A DNA stretch of 64,000 nt from Mesorhizobium sp. LMG 17147 (GTDB lineage: Bacteria > Pseudomonadota > Alphaproteobacteria > Rhizobiales > Rhizobiaceae), in NCBI RefSeq assembly GCF_024297145.1, contig NZ_JANCTC010000014.1:51996-115995 (forward strand). Reading direction: 5' to 3'. This document shows, in pieces, positions 25,262 to 33,553 of the stretch. Numbering within the stretch: the first letter of the stretch is position 1; every line of letters starts with the position of its first letter. The position numbers and the translations under genes are program-made. Below the pieces are notes generated by a model. It did not search any database. It was not told the DNA's origin and saw only the letters and a program-made list of their open reading frames with translations.

Positions 25262-26419
25262 ATGCCTGATTTTCAGCGCAGAGAACTTCTTGTTCAAGGA
25301 AGCGCGGCTCTTGCCGCAATTGCTGCCCTCTATACCTCGCGTCGGGCTTACGCCTTTCCAACACGGCCGAGCGAGGAAGTTATTCCATGGCTGGATCAGC
25401 CGACCGAAAATCCCAATCCGGTAGGTATCCAGAAGCAGCTTGTCTGGGAGGATTTGGATAGCTGGATAACGCCAAACGACAAGTTCTTCAGCATCTCGCA
25501 TTTCAACCGACCAACGATCGACGAGAAGACATGGTCGATGGAGATCGGAGGCCTGGTCAAGAAACCCTTAAAATTGACGCTCGCCGACATCAGGGCACGA
25601 CCGCGGCAGGAGGTCGTTTTCACAGTGGAATGCTCGGGCAACCACGGGTTTCCCTTTTTCACCGGCGGCATCGGCAATGCCCGCTGGGCTGGGACGCCGC
25701 TCGCCCCGATCCTCGAGGAAGCCGGCGTTCTGGAGAAGGGCATCGAGGTCGTCTTTTTCGGTACTGACAAAGGCGAGGTCGCAATACGCGACGTCAAGAT
25801 GCAGCAGAACTTCGCTCGCAGCATGTCGCTCGCCGACGCGATGAACCCCGATAATCTCCTCTGCTATGAAATGAATGGAGCCGTCTTGCCGGCGCCCAAT
25901 GGCTTCCCGGTACGGCTCATTGCGCCAGGCTGGTACGGGATCGCCAACGTCAAGTGGCTAAAGCGCATCGAGGTTCGCGATACGCGGTTCATGAGCCTTC
26001 TGATGGCCCGTGACTATGTCACCATCCGGGAGGAGGACCACAACGGCGAGACCGTATGGGCCGAGACGTCAGTCGGGCGAGCGCTGATAAAGTCCGCGCC
26101 TGCGAAGGTTACCCGGAAAGACTCAGATTACCGCATCGTTGGCGCAGCCTGGGGGGCGCCGATCGACCGGGTCGAAGTGCAAATCGACCAGGGGCCTTGG
26201 GCACCAGCGACCATTGACCACAGTGAGGAGGCAGAACACGCCTGGAAAATTTGGTCCCTGGCTTGGGCAAATCCCTCTCCTGGAGAACACACGGTGACCT
26301 CGCGCGCGGTCAGCACCACGGGACAAATTCAACCGGCGATGGACGATCCCTTGATTGCCAAGAAACACACATACTGGGAGAGCAATGGCCAGGTGACGCG
26401 CCGCGTGCGTATCGGCTAG
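25262..26419 (+). CDS. Sulfite-oxidase-type molybdopterin enzyme
   Basis: This 385-residue member of the SorA/SoxC sulfite oxidase group has a twin-Arg-type leader (FQRRELLVQGSAALAAIAAL) for export in folded form. The molybdenum ligand is Cys124 in VECSGNHGFPFF. The Moco domain continues to about residue 270 (NGFPVRLIAPGWYGIANVKW), followed by the dimerisation domain (IVGAAWGAPIDRVEVQIDQG) ending QPAMDDPLIAKKHTYWESNG. The start is fixed by GGGAGGT eight bases upstream; a longer frame extends into non-coding sequence. No cytochrome c gene adjoins it, so its electron acceptor is not visible. Confidence 0.9.
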   Translation: MPDFQRRELLVQGSAALAAIAALYTSRRAYAFPTRPSEEVIPWLDQPTENPNPVGIQKQLVWEDLDSWITPNDKFFSISHFNRPTIDEKTWSMEIGGLVKKPLKLTLADIRARPRQEVVFTVECSGNHGFPFFTGGIGNARWAGTPLAPILEEAGVLEKGIEVVFFGTDKGEVAIRDVKMQQNFARSMSLADAMNPDNLLCYEMNGAVLPAPNGFPVRLIAPGWYGIANVKWLKRIEVRDTRFMSLLMARDYVTIREEDHNGETVWAETSVGRALIKSAPAKVTRKDSDYRIVGAAWGAPIDRVEVQIDQGPWAPATIDHSEEAEHAWKIWSLAWANPSPGEHTVTSRAVSTTGQIQPAMDDPLIAKKHTYWESNGQVTRRVRIG

Positions 26420-26478
26420 AGCATTTGGCAGCTAAATGGAGTCATTTGGCGTCCGCATAAATGCGGCAAAACAGATAG

Positions 26479-26521
26479 TTAGAGCGGATTACCGGTTCCA
26501 GGAGAGCCGGAACCGCTCTAA
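26479..26521. repeat. Palindromic intergenic element between convergent genes
   Basis: TTAGAGCGG (26479-26487) and CCGCTCTAA (26513-26521) are exact inverted arms around an inner CGGTTCC/GGAACCG pair. Similar AGAGCGG palindromes are common in Mesorhizobium intergenic DNA. It probably ends transcription from both sides. The gap at 26420-26759 holds no other supported feature; an 85-codon minus frame (26489-26746) lacks family support. Confidence 0.7.
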
Positions 26522-26759
26522 GAACTTGCTGCCATGTGGCACTTGCGTTTGGGTCAACCAGGAGGAGGCTGCCTGATCCGAAGGCTGGCGCCGCTCTATA
26601 TCGAGCATGGCGGCTGTGGGCCGTAGATCCTCGTCGCGACGATACCGCTCCCCGAAATTGGAAGCGGAGCCCTTCAGCTTGGTGACCGAGGCGATGGCAG
26701 ACTTGTTCGGTGGCGCAACCTTGGCCACGTCGCCTCCGCGCGCCATCTCGGCAAGCCCC

Positions 26760-27671
26760 TCACGGATCAATCGTACCGATCTCCGCATCGGGCAAGCACC
26801 AGGGTGCGTAGCGGAAATCGCGGATCTGGACGACCAGCTCGTCCCGCCATTCGACCAGCATGAAGCCGCGCACGTCGCCGTCCGGGTCCCCAGGGTTGCG
26901 GATGAGGATCGCCGGCCGGCCGTCGACAAAGCCCGGCGACAGCGCCCAATCGGTCGCGCGGTCGTAATTGCCGAAATAGGTCGACACCTCGGCCTTGCCG
27001 CGCAGGCGGACGCGGTTGACGACATCGAGCCGGACGTCCTCGGCGATCAGAGCCCTGACAGCGTCGAAGTCGCGCGCGTTGAACAGGTCGACATAGCGCC
27101 GCAGCCGGCGCTCGTCATCGGCGTCGAGCCTCGGCGCGAGCGCCTGCTCGGGCTGCAACGCCAGCAGCTTGAGCTGAGCCCGCCCGCGATGCAGCGCGGC
27201 CTTGGTGGCGGCGAGCGTCGCGCCGGTGACTTCGCAGGTCTCGTGCAGGCTGAGGCCGAGCACGTCGACCAGGATCACGGCGCTGCGCTGCGGCACCGAA
27301 AGCTGCATGAAGGAGCGCAGGCCGGTCTGGGCGGCGAGCCGGCTGTCGGCGCTGCCGGAGGGATCCTCGATGACGCTCATGTCGGCCTCGGTCATGCGCG
27401 ACCTTTCCCGATTGCGCCGCCGCAGATGATCCTGCGCGGCATTGTGGGCGATGCGAAACAGCCATTGCTCCGGCCGTTCGACCATCGCGCCGCCGTCGAT
27501 CGCCTGCAGCGCCTTGATCAGCACCTCCTGGACGATATCCTCGCCGTCGATCACCGAGCCGGCCATGCGCGCGCAGTAACGATGCAGCCTTGGCAGCAAC
27601 CCGACGAGCATCGCCTCCAAAGTCGCCCTGTTCATTTTCGGCGTAGCGTCCCATTTCTGCGCGAGCGGCAT
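26760..27671 (-). CDS. ECF sigma factor with SnoaL-like C-terminal domain
   Basis: The 303-residue protein is an extracytoplasmic-function sigma factor. Region 2 spans about residues 18-90 (LPRLHRYCARMAGSVIDGED, then IVQEVLIKALQAID) and region 4 about 115-175 (SVPQRSAVILVDVLGLSLHE, then GATLAATKAALHRGRAQLK). The C-terminal 110 residues form a SnoaL-like alpha/beta fold (YVDLFNARDFDAVRALIAED), as in SigJ- and ECF41-type factors where this domain regulates activity. Starts at 27671 and 27635 are both possible. It follows a small gene by eight bases and no anti-sigma factor is visible. Confidence 0.88.
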   Translation of the reverse strand: MPLAQKWDATPKMNRATLEAMLVGLLPRLHRYCARMAGSVIDGEDIVQEVLIKALQAIDGGAMVERPEQWLFRIAHNAAQDHLRRRNRERSRMTEADMSVIEDPSGSADSRLAAQTGLRSFMQLSVPQRSAVILVDVLGLSLHETCEVTGATLAATKAALHRGRAQLKLLALQPEQALAPRLDADDERRLRRYVDLFNARDFDAVRALIAEDVRLDVVNRVRLRGKAEVSTYFGNYDRATDWALSPGFVDGRPAILIRNPGDPDGDVRGFMLVEWRDELVVQIRDFRYAPWCLPDAEIGTIDP

Positions 27672-27679
27672 GGCAGGCG

Positions 27680-27991
27680 CTACCCGGCTTTCTGATCCGC
27701 CAGCATACGGTAGTTGCCGATGACTTTGACAGGCGACCGCATTGCCGGGGTGGAGCGGCGCTGGGCGTGGTTTTCCGTAAACGCCTTGAAGGCCGCAAGC
27801 CCGGTCAGCGCCGACGAATCGCCGTCCTGACCGACGATGTGGACGAACGAACCGTCGTCCAGCTCGAGCACGAGATAGCGCACCGTCGGCGGTGCCGCCT
27901 CGCCCAGCGCTTCGAACACTTTTTCGACCAGCGCGCGGTTATTGTCCAGGTCGGCTTGGTTCACACCATATCGAATGAGCGCATAGTTCAT
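27680..27991 (-). CDS. Small protein in an operon with the ECF sigma factor
   Basis: The 103-residue product begins MNYALIRYGVNQADLDNNRA and contains LVLELDDGSFVHIVGQDGDS, a fold reminiscent of dimeric alpha/beta barrel (ABM-like) proteins. An AGGAGA site precedes the ATG. Its stop lies eight bases before the sigma-factor start, so the two are coexpressed. Small carboxymuconolactone or DUF proteins often accompany ECF41-like sigma factors; this one may sense or detoxify the same ligand, but that is a guess. Confidence 0.7.
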   Translation of the reverse strand: MNYALIRYGVNQADLDNNRALVEKVFEALGEAAPPTVRYLVLELDDGSFVHIVGQDGDSSALTGLAAFKAFTENHAQRRSTPAMRSPVKVIGNYRMLADQKAG

Positions 27992-28135
27992 CGTCGTCTC
28001 CTGACTGGTTGGTATGAACGAAGGACGACCGGCCGCGCCGAAAAGATTCTCATTGCCGAAGGATCTTTTCGGTTGCCCGCATCGTCTTTCCCGCGTGGGC
28101 GGCTGCGCGGCAGCCATCAAGCAGGAGAGACGATC

Positions 28136-28501
28136 ATGCATATCCAGTTCGCCGAGCTTCCAGTGTTCGACCAGGACCGTGCCAAGGCGTTCTACACCAG
28201 GCATCTCGCCTGTCAGGTGCTGGCCGACCAGAAGATGGGCGATGGCGGCTGGCGCTGGATCGAGCTGGCATTTCCGCATGCCGTGACGAACCTGCATTTC
28301 ATCAGGCGCGCCGACGACACCCCCGCCGCGGAGCCGGTATTGGTGCTGGTCGACGAAAATGTCGGAGCAATGACCGCGGCGTTGAAAGCGGGCGGCGTCG
28401 AGATCGTCACCGAACCTCATGAGGCGCCGTGGCAGCCGGGCCGCACGGTGGCGGAGTTTCGCGACAGCGAAGGCAACCGCATGGTCCTCGCCAGCCGATA
28501 A
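28136..28501 (+). CDS. VOC (glyoxalase-fold) family protein
   Basis: The 121 residues make one vicinal-oxygen-chelate domain: IQFAELPVFDQDRAKAFYTR at the start, ELAFPHAVTNLHFIRRADDT in the middle, and PWQPGRTVAEFRDSEGNRMV with the final metal-ligand-type Glu. It is divergent from the ECF sigma module with AGGAGA before the ATG, which makes it a plausible target of that sigma factor. The substrate is unknown. Confidence 0.85.
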   Translation: MHIQFAELPVFDQDRAKAFYTRHLACQVLADQKMGDGGWRWIELAFPHAVTNLHFIRRADDTPAAEPVLVLVDENVGAMTAALKAGGVEIVTEPHEAPWQPGRTVAEFRDSEGNRMVLASR

Positions 28502-28732
28502 GCCTCCGGAACCCTCTGTCTGGCGGGGCGTCGTACCTAAGTCCTACCTCCGGCCGGACCATCGGCCGTGCTTCCTTCGCATTATTATTTCGTGACCTCT
28601 GCGCGCCGGAACCTTCCCTTGCATCGGGCGTTCGGGCGCTGTATTCGCGATGCCTCATATTTAGGCAGGCGGAGGAAATGCGAATAAGGGCGGGTGGCAA
28701 AACAAACATGGGCCGGGGAGGAGCATCTTACC

Positions 28733-28957
28733 ATGTCGAACCGTAAAATCGGAATGTCCCACAGTTTGGGGCTGCGCGTTGCTGACCTCAAAGCCAGAAT
28801 GCGAAGCGCCCAGATCACCGAGCACGAGATGAAGACGTTTCAGAAAGTTGCCGCCATCATGGGAGGCGCCGAAGGCTCCCTGCGGCTGGATGCCGACGAT
28901 CTGATTGCCGCATCCTTCCTTGCCGATCCCCTAGAAGATCTCCCGCTACCCAGGTGA
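28733..28957 (+). CDS. Hypothetical small protein
   Basis: The 74-residue product (MSNRKIGMSHSLGLRVADLK, then ITEHEMKTFQKVAAIMGGAE) is helical and moderately charged. A GGAGGAG site precedes the ATG by about ten bases. No family is recognised. It is convergent with the MFS gene of the arsenic region. The 230 bases before it hold nothing else that I can support. Confidence 0.55.
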   Translation: MSNRKIGMSHSLGLRVADLKARMRSAQITEHEMKTFQKVAAIMGGAEGSLRLDADDLIAASFLADPLEDLPLPR

Positions 28958-28973
28958 AGGGGGTGAACGCTGG

Positions 28974-30203
28974 TCAAATCCTATGGGATTGAACCTGCGA
29001 TTCCCGCCGGCGGAGCATCCGCCACCCCAAGCCGCATGCCAGGAGGACGTTGGCCAGCGCCAGACCGGAAAGCGCGGCCAACGTCCCATGGGGGCCGAAG
29101 CGCTCCAGCAGCAATGCGCCGGCCGAGGGTGCCGCCGCCTGGGCGATCAGGCTCGGCATGGCGAGGCGACCCATTAGTCTCGCATAGCCGTTCGAGCCGA
29201 ACAGCGCGAGCGGCAGCGTTCCCCGTGCGATGGATTCGAGGCCGATGCCCGCGCCATAGAAACTGAGCGCCACCGGGATGATTGGCATGCCGGCCCAGAG
29301 CGCCGAAACGCCGATCGCCACAAAGGCAACTGAGGCGAACTTGGTCAGGATCGGATGGTGGTAGCGCGCAATCATCATCTCGATCGCCCGCGCCGCCACC
29401 TGGGACGGGCCGACCAGAGCGCCGAGCCCGACGGCTGCGGCCAGCGCCATGCCGCTGCCCTGCAGGATGGTGAGCAGATGCACCGACAGCGTCGAGGAGA
29501 TTACCGCCGCAAGCGTGAGGGTCGCGGCCAGAACGATCATGATCGACGGATCCATATTGTTTTCCAGGACCGGTGCCGCCTCCTGCAATTCTGGTTTGAC
29601 TGCCGGTTGCGGCGCCGCGCGGGGCAGGATCACCAGATAGAGCGGAAGCGCAATTGCCAGCTGAAAGGCGGCGTAAACCAGGCAGGTGCCGCGCCAGCCG
29701 ACCTCCCCCAGCAGCAAGGCTGAGATCGGCCAGCAGATCGTGCTCGCAAGACCGCCGAACAGCGTCAGCGCGGTGATGGCGGAGCGCGCGCCGTGGCCGT
29801 AGTGGCGGCCAAGCGTGGCGAAAGCGGCATCGTAGAGCCCCGCACCCATGCCCAGTCCGATGATCAGCCAGGCAGCGATATAGGCCGCAAGGTTGGGAGC
29901 AAGGGCTAGCCCGATCTGGCCGACCCCGATGCATCCGGCGCTGAATGCCAGGACGTTGCGGCCGCCATGCCGCTCGATCGATGAACCGACGCGCGGAGAA
30001 ATCAATCCCGCCATGAGCAAGCCGAGAGACAGCCCGCCGACAACCCATGCCAGCGGCCAGCCGGTATCGGAGGAGACCGCCGGTGCAATGACCGCGGGAA
30101 GATAGTAGGACGATCCCCACGCCATGATCTGCGTCAGGCCAAGCGTGGTTATGATCGCGCCGCGGCTGCGCAGGACGGCCGTCGAAGGCGGCGAAAGGCT
30201 CAT
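28974..30203 (-). CDS. MFS transporter at the end of the arsenic gene cluster
   Basis: The 409-residue protein has twelve predicted helices of the major facilitator superfamily, beginning ITTLGLTQIMAWGSSYYLPA and having the loop ISPRVGSSIERHGGRNVLAF between helices 2 and 3. Its ATG overlaps the stop of the Cys-tailed flavoprotein (ATGA), so the two are cotranslated. MFS exporters such as ArsK and ArsJ occur in other arsenic operons; no GAPDH partner (needed for ArsJ) is present. Export of an arsenical is therefore a reasoned guess. Confidence 0.85.
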   Translation of the reverse strand: MSLSPPSTAVLRSRGAIITTLGLTQIMAWGSSYYLPAVIAPAVSSDTGWPLAWVVGGLSLGLLMAGLISPRVGSSIERHGGRNVLAFSAGCIGVGQIGLALAPNLAAYIAAWLIIGLGMGAGLYDAAFATLGRHYGHGARSAITALTLFGGLASTICWPISALLLGEVGWRGTCLVYAAFQLAIALPLYLVILPRAAPQPAVKPELQEAAPVLENNMDPSIMIVLAATLTLAAVISSTLSVHLLTILQGSGMALAAAVGLGALVGPSQVAARAIEMMIARYHHPILTKFASVAFVAIGVSALWAGMPIIPVALSFYGAGIGLESIARGTLPLALFGSNGYARLMGRLAMPSLIAQAAAPSAGALLLERFGPHGTLAALSGLALANVLLACGLGWRMLRRRESQVQSHRI

Positions 30204-31582
30204 GCCGCGACGCTGCAACCGCAACCGCTTTTGCCGATCGTCTTCGCCTCGACATCGGCGACACAGCAGGCATCCGAAGCGGCGGGCGCCGGGCCGCCGC
30301 AGCACCCCTTGTCGGCAGTACCGATCGTCGGCACGGTGCAGACGCCGGTCTCCGGCAGCACTAGCTGGACATTGTCGGCCGCCACCATGTCGCCGGCGAT
30401 CGCTGCGGCGACGGAGCGGACCTGCTCATAGCCGGTCAGCAGCAGGAAGGTCGGCGCGCGGCCATAGCTCTTGATACCGACCGTATAGAACCCTTGCTCT
30501 GGATGGCTGAGCTCGCGGTGACCGTGCGGCGGCACGTCGCCGCAGGAGTGCTCGTTGGGATCGATCAGCGGCCCCAGTGCCTTGACGCTTTCCAGCCACG
30601 GATCGAGCTCGAGCCGAAGCTCGCGTGTCAGCGACAGATCCGGGCGTTGTCCGGTCGCGGCGATGATACGGTCGACCGGGCCAAGCGCCTGCAAGCCGTC
30701 CTTGGTCTGGCCTTCGACGACCAGCCGTCCGTCGGCATCGCGGATCGAAACAGCCGCAAAGCCCGTCACCAGCCTGACGCCGCCGCTCTCGGCGAGTTCG
30801 CGCACTTCGGCGCCGAGTTCGCCGCGTGCCGGCAATTGGTCGGCATCGCCGCCGCCGTAGATGCGCACCAGGTCGGTGCCGCGCGTTGTCCAGATGAAAG
30901 CCGTGCCGGCGTCCACATTTGCCAGGCTGGCGAGATCCAGCACCGCATTGGCCGCCGAATGGCCGGAGCCGGCGACCAGCGTCGTTTTCCCCGCATAAAG
31001 GCTGCGGTCGCGGCCGAGAATATCGGGGATGCCGTAGGCGATGCGGTCGGCAAATTCGGCTTCGCCTTCTGCAGGAATTCCGCCGGCGCCGAGCGGGTTC
31101 GGCATCTGCCAGGTTCCCGAAGCATCGATGACGGCGCGGGCGCTGTCGCGCCTGGTGCCGGTGGCGGTTTCGACCACCAGCATGAACGGCCGGTTTTCGC
31201 GTTCCTTGCTCAGCACCTTGTCGGCGCCCCAGCGCGAAATGCCGACGACGCGGGCGCCGATTTCGATCGACGGCGACAATTGCGGAAGCTTTGCAAGCGG
31301 CTCGAGATAGTCCGCGACGAGGTCGTCCGCGGTCGGGAATGCCTCGGGCTCGCGCATCCGCCAGCCATGCGCCTCGAGCAGGTCTCTGGCCGCCCGATCG
31401 ACGCAATAGCGCCAAGGCGTGAACACCCGGACATGGCCCCAATCCCTGAGATTGGATGCAACCGCATTGCCGGCTTCATAGACTTTGACAGGAACGCCCT
31501 GCGCGATGAGGTGGACCGCTGCCGCCAGACCGACCGGCCCGGCGCCGATCACCGCCACTGGGAGTTTTTCGATCGTATCCAT
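30200..31582 (-). CDS. ArsO-like flavoprotein with Cys-rich tail
   Basis: The 460-residue protein has a Rossmann FAD motif at the N-terminus (PVAVIGAGPVGLAAAVHLIA). A second NAD(P)H-binding GSGHSAANAVLDLA lies near residue 215, the layout of flavin-dependent monooxygenases and ArsO-like proteins. The last 40 residues hold four Cys pairs or near pairs (KGCCGGPAP, DACCVAD, SGCGCSVAA) that could bind As(III) or another soft metal. The ATG at 31582 is chosen because GGAAGG lies at good distance; 31591 is an alternative. It follows arsR and overlaps the MFS gene. Confidence 0.82.
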   Translation of the reverse strand: MDTIEKLPVAVIGAGPVGLAAAVHLIAQGVPVKVYEAGNAVASNLRDWGHVRVFTPWRYCVDRAARDLLEAHGWRMREPEAFPTADDLVADYLEPLAKLPQLSPSIEIGARVVGISRWGADKVLSKERENRPFMLVVETATGTRRDSARAVIDASGTWQMPNPLGAGGIPAEGEAEFADRIAYGIPDILGRDRSLYAGKTTLVAGSGHSAANAVLDLASLANVDAGTAFIWTTRGTDLVRIYGGGDADQLPARGELGAEVRELAESGGVRLVTGFAAVSIRDADGRLVVEGQTKDGLQALGPVDRIIAATGQRPDLSLTRELRLELDPWLESVKALGPLIDPNEHSCGDVPPHGHRELSHPEQGFYTVGIKSYGRAPTFLLLTGYEQVRSVAAAIAGDMVAADNVQLVLPETGVCTVPTIGTADKGCCGGPAPAASDACCVADVEAKTIGKSGCGCSVAA

Positions 31583-31628
31583 ATCTTCCATCCTTCCGGT
31601 AATTTCGAATTATAATGCCAAAAAAAAA

Positions 31629-31961
31629 TCACGCCGCCGTTTTGGCGACCGCTTCCGCCGATGCCGGCGCACAGGTGCCGTCGGCGCAGCATTCGTCCGC
31701 GAGGTATCCGATGAGCCCGTTCATGGCGGGATAGTTGGCCCGGCAGATCAGCGTGGTCGCCTGGCGCTCCTGCGTTACCAGGCCGGTGTCGACCAGCCGC
31801 TTGAGGTGATGCGACAGCGTCGAGGCGGCGATGCCGAGCCTGTCCTGGATGCGCCCGACCGGCAGCCCCTCATCGCCGGCTCGCACCAGCGTCCGATAGA
31901 GCTGCAACCGCGTCGGGTTGCCGAGGGCTTCAAGTTGCGCGGCTGCTTTTTCGAGTTTCAT
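31629..31961 (-). CDS. arsR: ArsR-family arsenic-responsive repressor
   Basis: The 110-residue protein has a winged helix-turn-helix (LEALGNPTRLQLYRTLVRAG, then RLGIAASTLSHHLKRLVDTG) and a C-terminal Cys cluster ECCADGTC at about residues 90-97 suited to As(III) sensing. A perfect palindrome (31961-31979) directly upstream is the expected autoregulatory operator. The gene heads the arsR-flavoprotein-MFS operon. The sensor cysteines are at the C-terminus rather than in the DNA-binding helix. Confidence 0.92.
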   Translation of the reverse strand: MKLEKAAAQLEALGNPTRLQLYRTLVRAGDEGLPVGRIQDRLGIAASTLSHHLKRLVDTGLVTQERQATTLICRANYPAMNGLIGYLADECCADGTCAPASAEAVAKTAA

Positions 31962-31979
31962 GGAAATAAGCTATTTCCA
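31961..31979. promoter_or_regulatory. ArsR operator, 8-bp palindrome
   Basis: TGGAAATA-AGC-TATTTCCA is a perfect inverted repeat abutting the arsR start codon, the normal place for an ArsR site. A second palindrome, ATTTCGA-N6-TCGAAAT, lies at 32001-32020 between arsR and arsC. Both share the TTTC/GAAA core. Confidence 0.75.
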
Positions 31980-32000
31980 GAATCGCTGCACGTCAAGAGA

Positions 32001-32020
32001 ATTTCGACAAAGATCGAAAT
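32001..32020. promoter_or_regulatory. Second palindrome upstream of arsR
   Basis: ATTTCGA (32001-32007) and TCGAAAT (32014-32020) are perfect inverted arms. It sits 40 bases upstream of the arsR start, probably within the promoter, and may bind ArsR or another regulator. Confidence 0.5.
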
Positions 32021-32030
32021 AAGACGATAT

Positions 32031-32453
32031 CTAGCCGACGCGCTTACCGCTGGCGTCGATGACGACCTCGCCGTCCTCCTTGGTGAACGGGCCGATATCC
32101 GGATTGGGCAGGATATCGAGCACCGCTTCGGAGGGTCGGGCGAGCATGGTGCCGAGCGGCGTCACCACGATAGGCCGGTTGATCAGGATCGGATGCGCCA
32201 GCATGAAATCGAGGATCTCGTCATCGCTCCACTTGGGGTCGCCCAGGCCGAGTTCGCCATAGGGCGTGCCCTTCTCTCGTAGCAATTGGCGCGGCGTCAT
32301 GCCCATCGCCGCGATCAGCTCGACGAGTTTTTGCCGCGATGGCGGGTTCTTCAGATATTCGATCACCTCCGGCTCCTCGCCGGACTGCCTGATCATGGCC
32401 AGCGTGTTGCGCGAGGTGCCGCAATCGGGGTTGTGGTAGATGGTGATGGTCAT
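32031..32453 (-). CDS. arsC: Arsenate reductase, glutaredoxin-dependent
   Basis: ArsC reduces arsenate to arsenite in the cytosol. The 140-residue protein has the catalytic HNPDCGTSRNTLAMI segment (Cys11), the NRPIVVTPLG strand and a LARPSEAVLDILP arginine. This is the thioredoxin-fold, glutaredoxin-linked type. Its ATG overlaps the stop of aqpS (ATGA), so the reducer and the channel are made together. Confidence 0.95.
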   Translation of the reverse strand: MTITIYHNPDCGTSRNTLAMIRQSGEEPEVIEYLKNPPSRQKLVELIAAMGMTPRQLLREKGTPYGELGLGDPKWSDDEILDFMLAHPILINRPIVVTPLGTMLARPSEAVLDILPNPDIGPFTKEDGEVVIDASGKRVG

Positions 32454-33136
32454 TGCGCAGCTTTCATCTGTCGGACTGGTTTCGGTTGGACGAGCAGCCA
32501 CCCTGCCAATGCCATGGCCAGCAACGCGCCCAAAAGCTCGGCGGCGATGAACCCCGCCAGATCGGCGGGGCGGATCCCGGCAAACGTGTTGGAGAACGCA
32601 CGGGCGATGGCGACGGCCGGATTGGCGAAGGATGTCGACGCGGTGAACCAATAGGCGGCGGTGATATAGAGCCCGACCAGCCAGGGCATCGAATCCGGAC
32701 GTGAGCGCAGGCCGGCGAGGATGGTGAAGACCAGCCCGAAGGCGGCAACCAGCTCCGCAATCCATTGCCCGCTTCCGGTCCGCACCGTCGCCGACACTTG
32801 CAGGATCGGCAGTTCGAACATCGCATGCGCGAGCAACGTTCCGGTGATGCCGCCGGCAATCTGGGCGGCGACGTAAGCAAGCGCTGCGTTCGTTTCGATC
32901 TCGCGTCGAAGCGCAAATACCAGCGTCACCGCCGGGTTGAAGTGCGCTCCGGATATCGGCCCGAATATGGTGATGAGCACGACCAGGATCGCCCCGGTCG
33001 GCAAGGTGTTGCCGAGCAGGGAGACGGCGACATCATTGCTCAGCCTGTCAGCCATGATGCCGGAACCGACCACGGTGGCGACCAGCAGAGCTGTGCCGAG
33101 GGCTTCGGCGGCAAGGCGGCGGGAAAGATTGGCCAA
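32450..33136 (-). CDS. aqpS: Aquaglyceroporin AqpS, arsenite channel
   Basis: The 228-residue MIP channel has six helices and the two pore motifs as SGAHFNPAVTLVFAL and TSFANPAVAIARAF. In Sinorhizobium meliloti the ars operon is arsR-aqpS-arsC-arsH, and AqpS lets arsenite made by ArsC leave by diffusion. The order here (arsR, aqpS, arsC) is the same on the minus strand. ArsH is absent from the next position; an unrelated NQO1-type gene lies on the other side. Confidence 0.92.
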   Translation of the reverse strand: MANLSRRLAAEALGTALLVATVVGSGIMADRLSNDVAVSLLGNTLPTGAILVVLITIFGPISGAHFNPAVTLVFALRREIETNAALAYVAAQIAGGITGTLLAHAMFELPILQVSATVRTGSGQWIAELVAAFGLVFTILAGLRSRPDSMPWLVGLYITAAYWFTASTSFANPAVAIARAFSNTFAGIRPADLAGFIAAELLGALLAMALAGWLLVQPKPVRQMKAAQ

Positions 33137-33152
33137 GACGAACCTCCTCCCC

Positions 33153-33485
33153 CTAGCAGTTGCAGGTCACAGCCTGGATGACAGGTTGGCAAAGTTCCGG
33201 CGCGCCATTGCAGCAATCCTCCATGAGGTAGGCCAGCAGATCGCGAAAGCCGGTCATATCGGCGAAGTAGCGCACGCTGCGGCCCTCTCGTTCGGTCCGC
33301 ACCAGGCCGGCATGGGACAGGATCTTGAGATGGGCCGACATCGTATTCGGCAACGCGGCGAGCCGTGAGGCGATCTCGCCCGCAGCTACGCCCTCGGCGC
33401 CGGACCGCACCAAAAGGCGAAAAACGTCCAGCCGGGTCTCCTGGCCGAGCGCGGCAAGTGCCGAAAGGGCGAGCGTCTTGTCCAT
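33153..33485 (-). CDS. arsR: ArsR-family repressor, second copy
   Basis: The 110-residue protein has the winged helix (LAALGQETRLDVFRLLVRSG, then LAALPNTMSAHLKILSHAG) and ends in a Cys-rich segment EDCCNGAPELCQP plus a terminal TCNC. It starts the arsR-aqpS-arsC operon, 16 bases before aqpS. It differs clearly from the arsR at 31629, so the two regulators probably govern separate arms of the locus. Confidence 0.92.
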   Translation of the reverse strand: MDKTLALSALAALGQETRLDVFRLLVRSGAEGVAAGEIASRLAALPNTMSAHLKILSHAGLVRTEREGRSVRYFADMTGFRDLLAYLMEDCCNGAPELCQPVIQAVTCNC

Positions 33486-33493
33486 ATTTCCAG

Positions 33494-33505
33494 ATTTCCA
33501 GAAAT
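33494..33505. promoter_or_regulatory. Probable ArsR site upstream of arsR-aqpS-arsC
   Basis: ATTTC-CA-GAAAT lies nine bases upstream of the second arsR start. It shares the TTTC/GAAA core with the palindrome before the other arsR. Confidence 0.5.
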
Positions 33506-33553
33506 GAAGAATAGAGTCAACGCGCCTATGCCGGTGACGGCTCGCCTAGCTTA

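Noticed and set aside
30494..31615. 373-codon plus-strand open frame
   Set aside because: It is antisense to the Cys-tailed flavoprotein and has no domain of its own.
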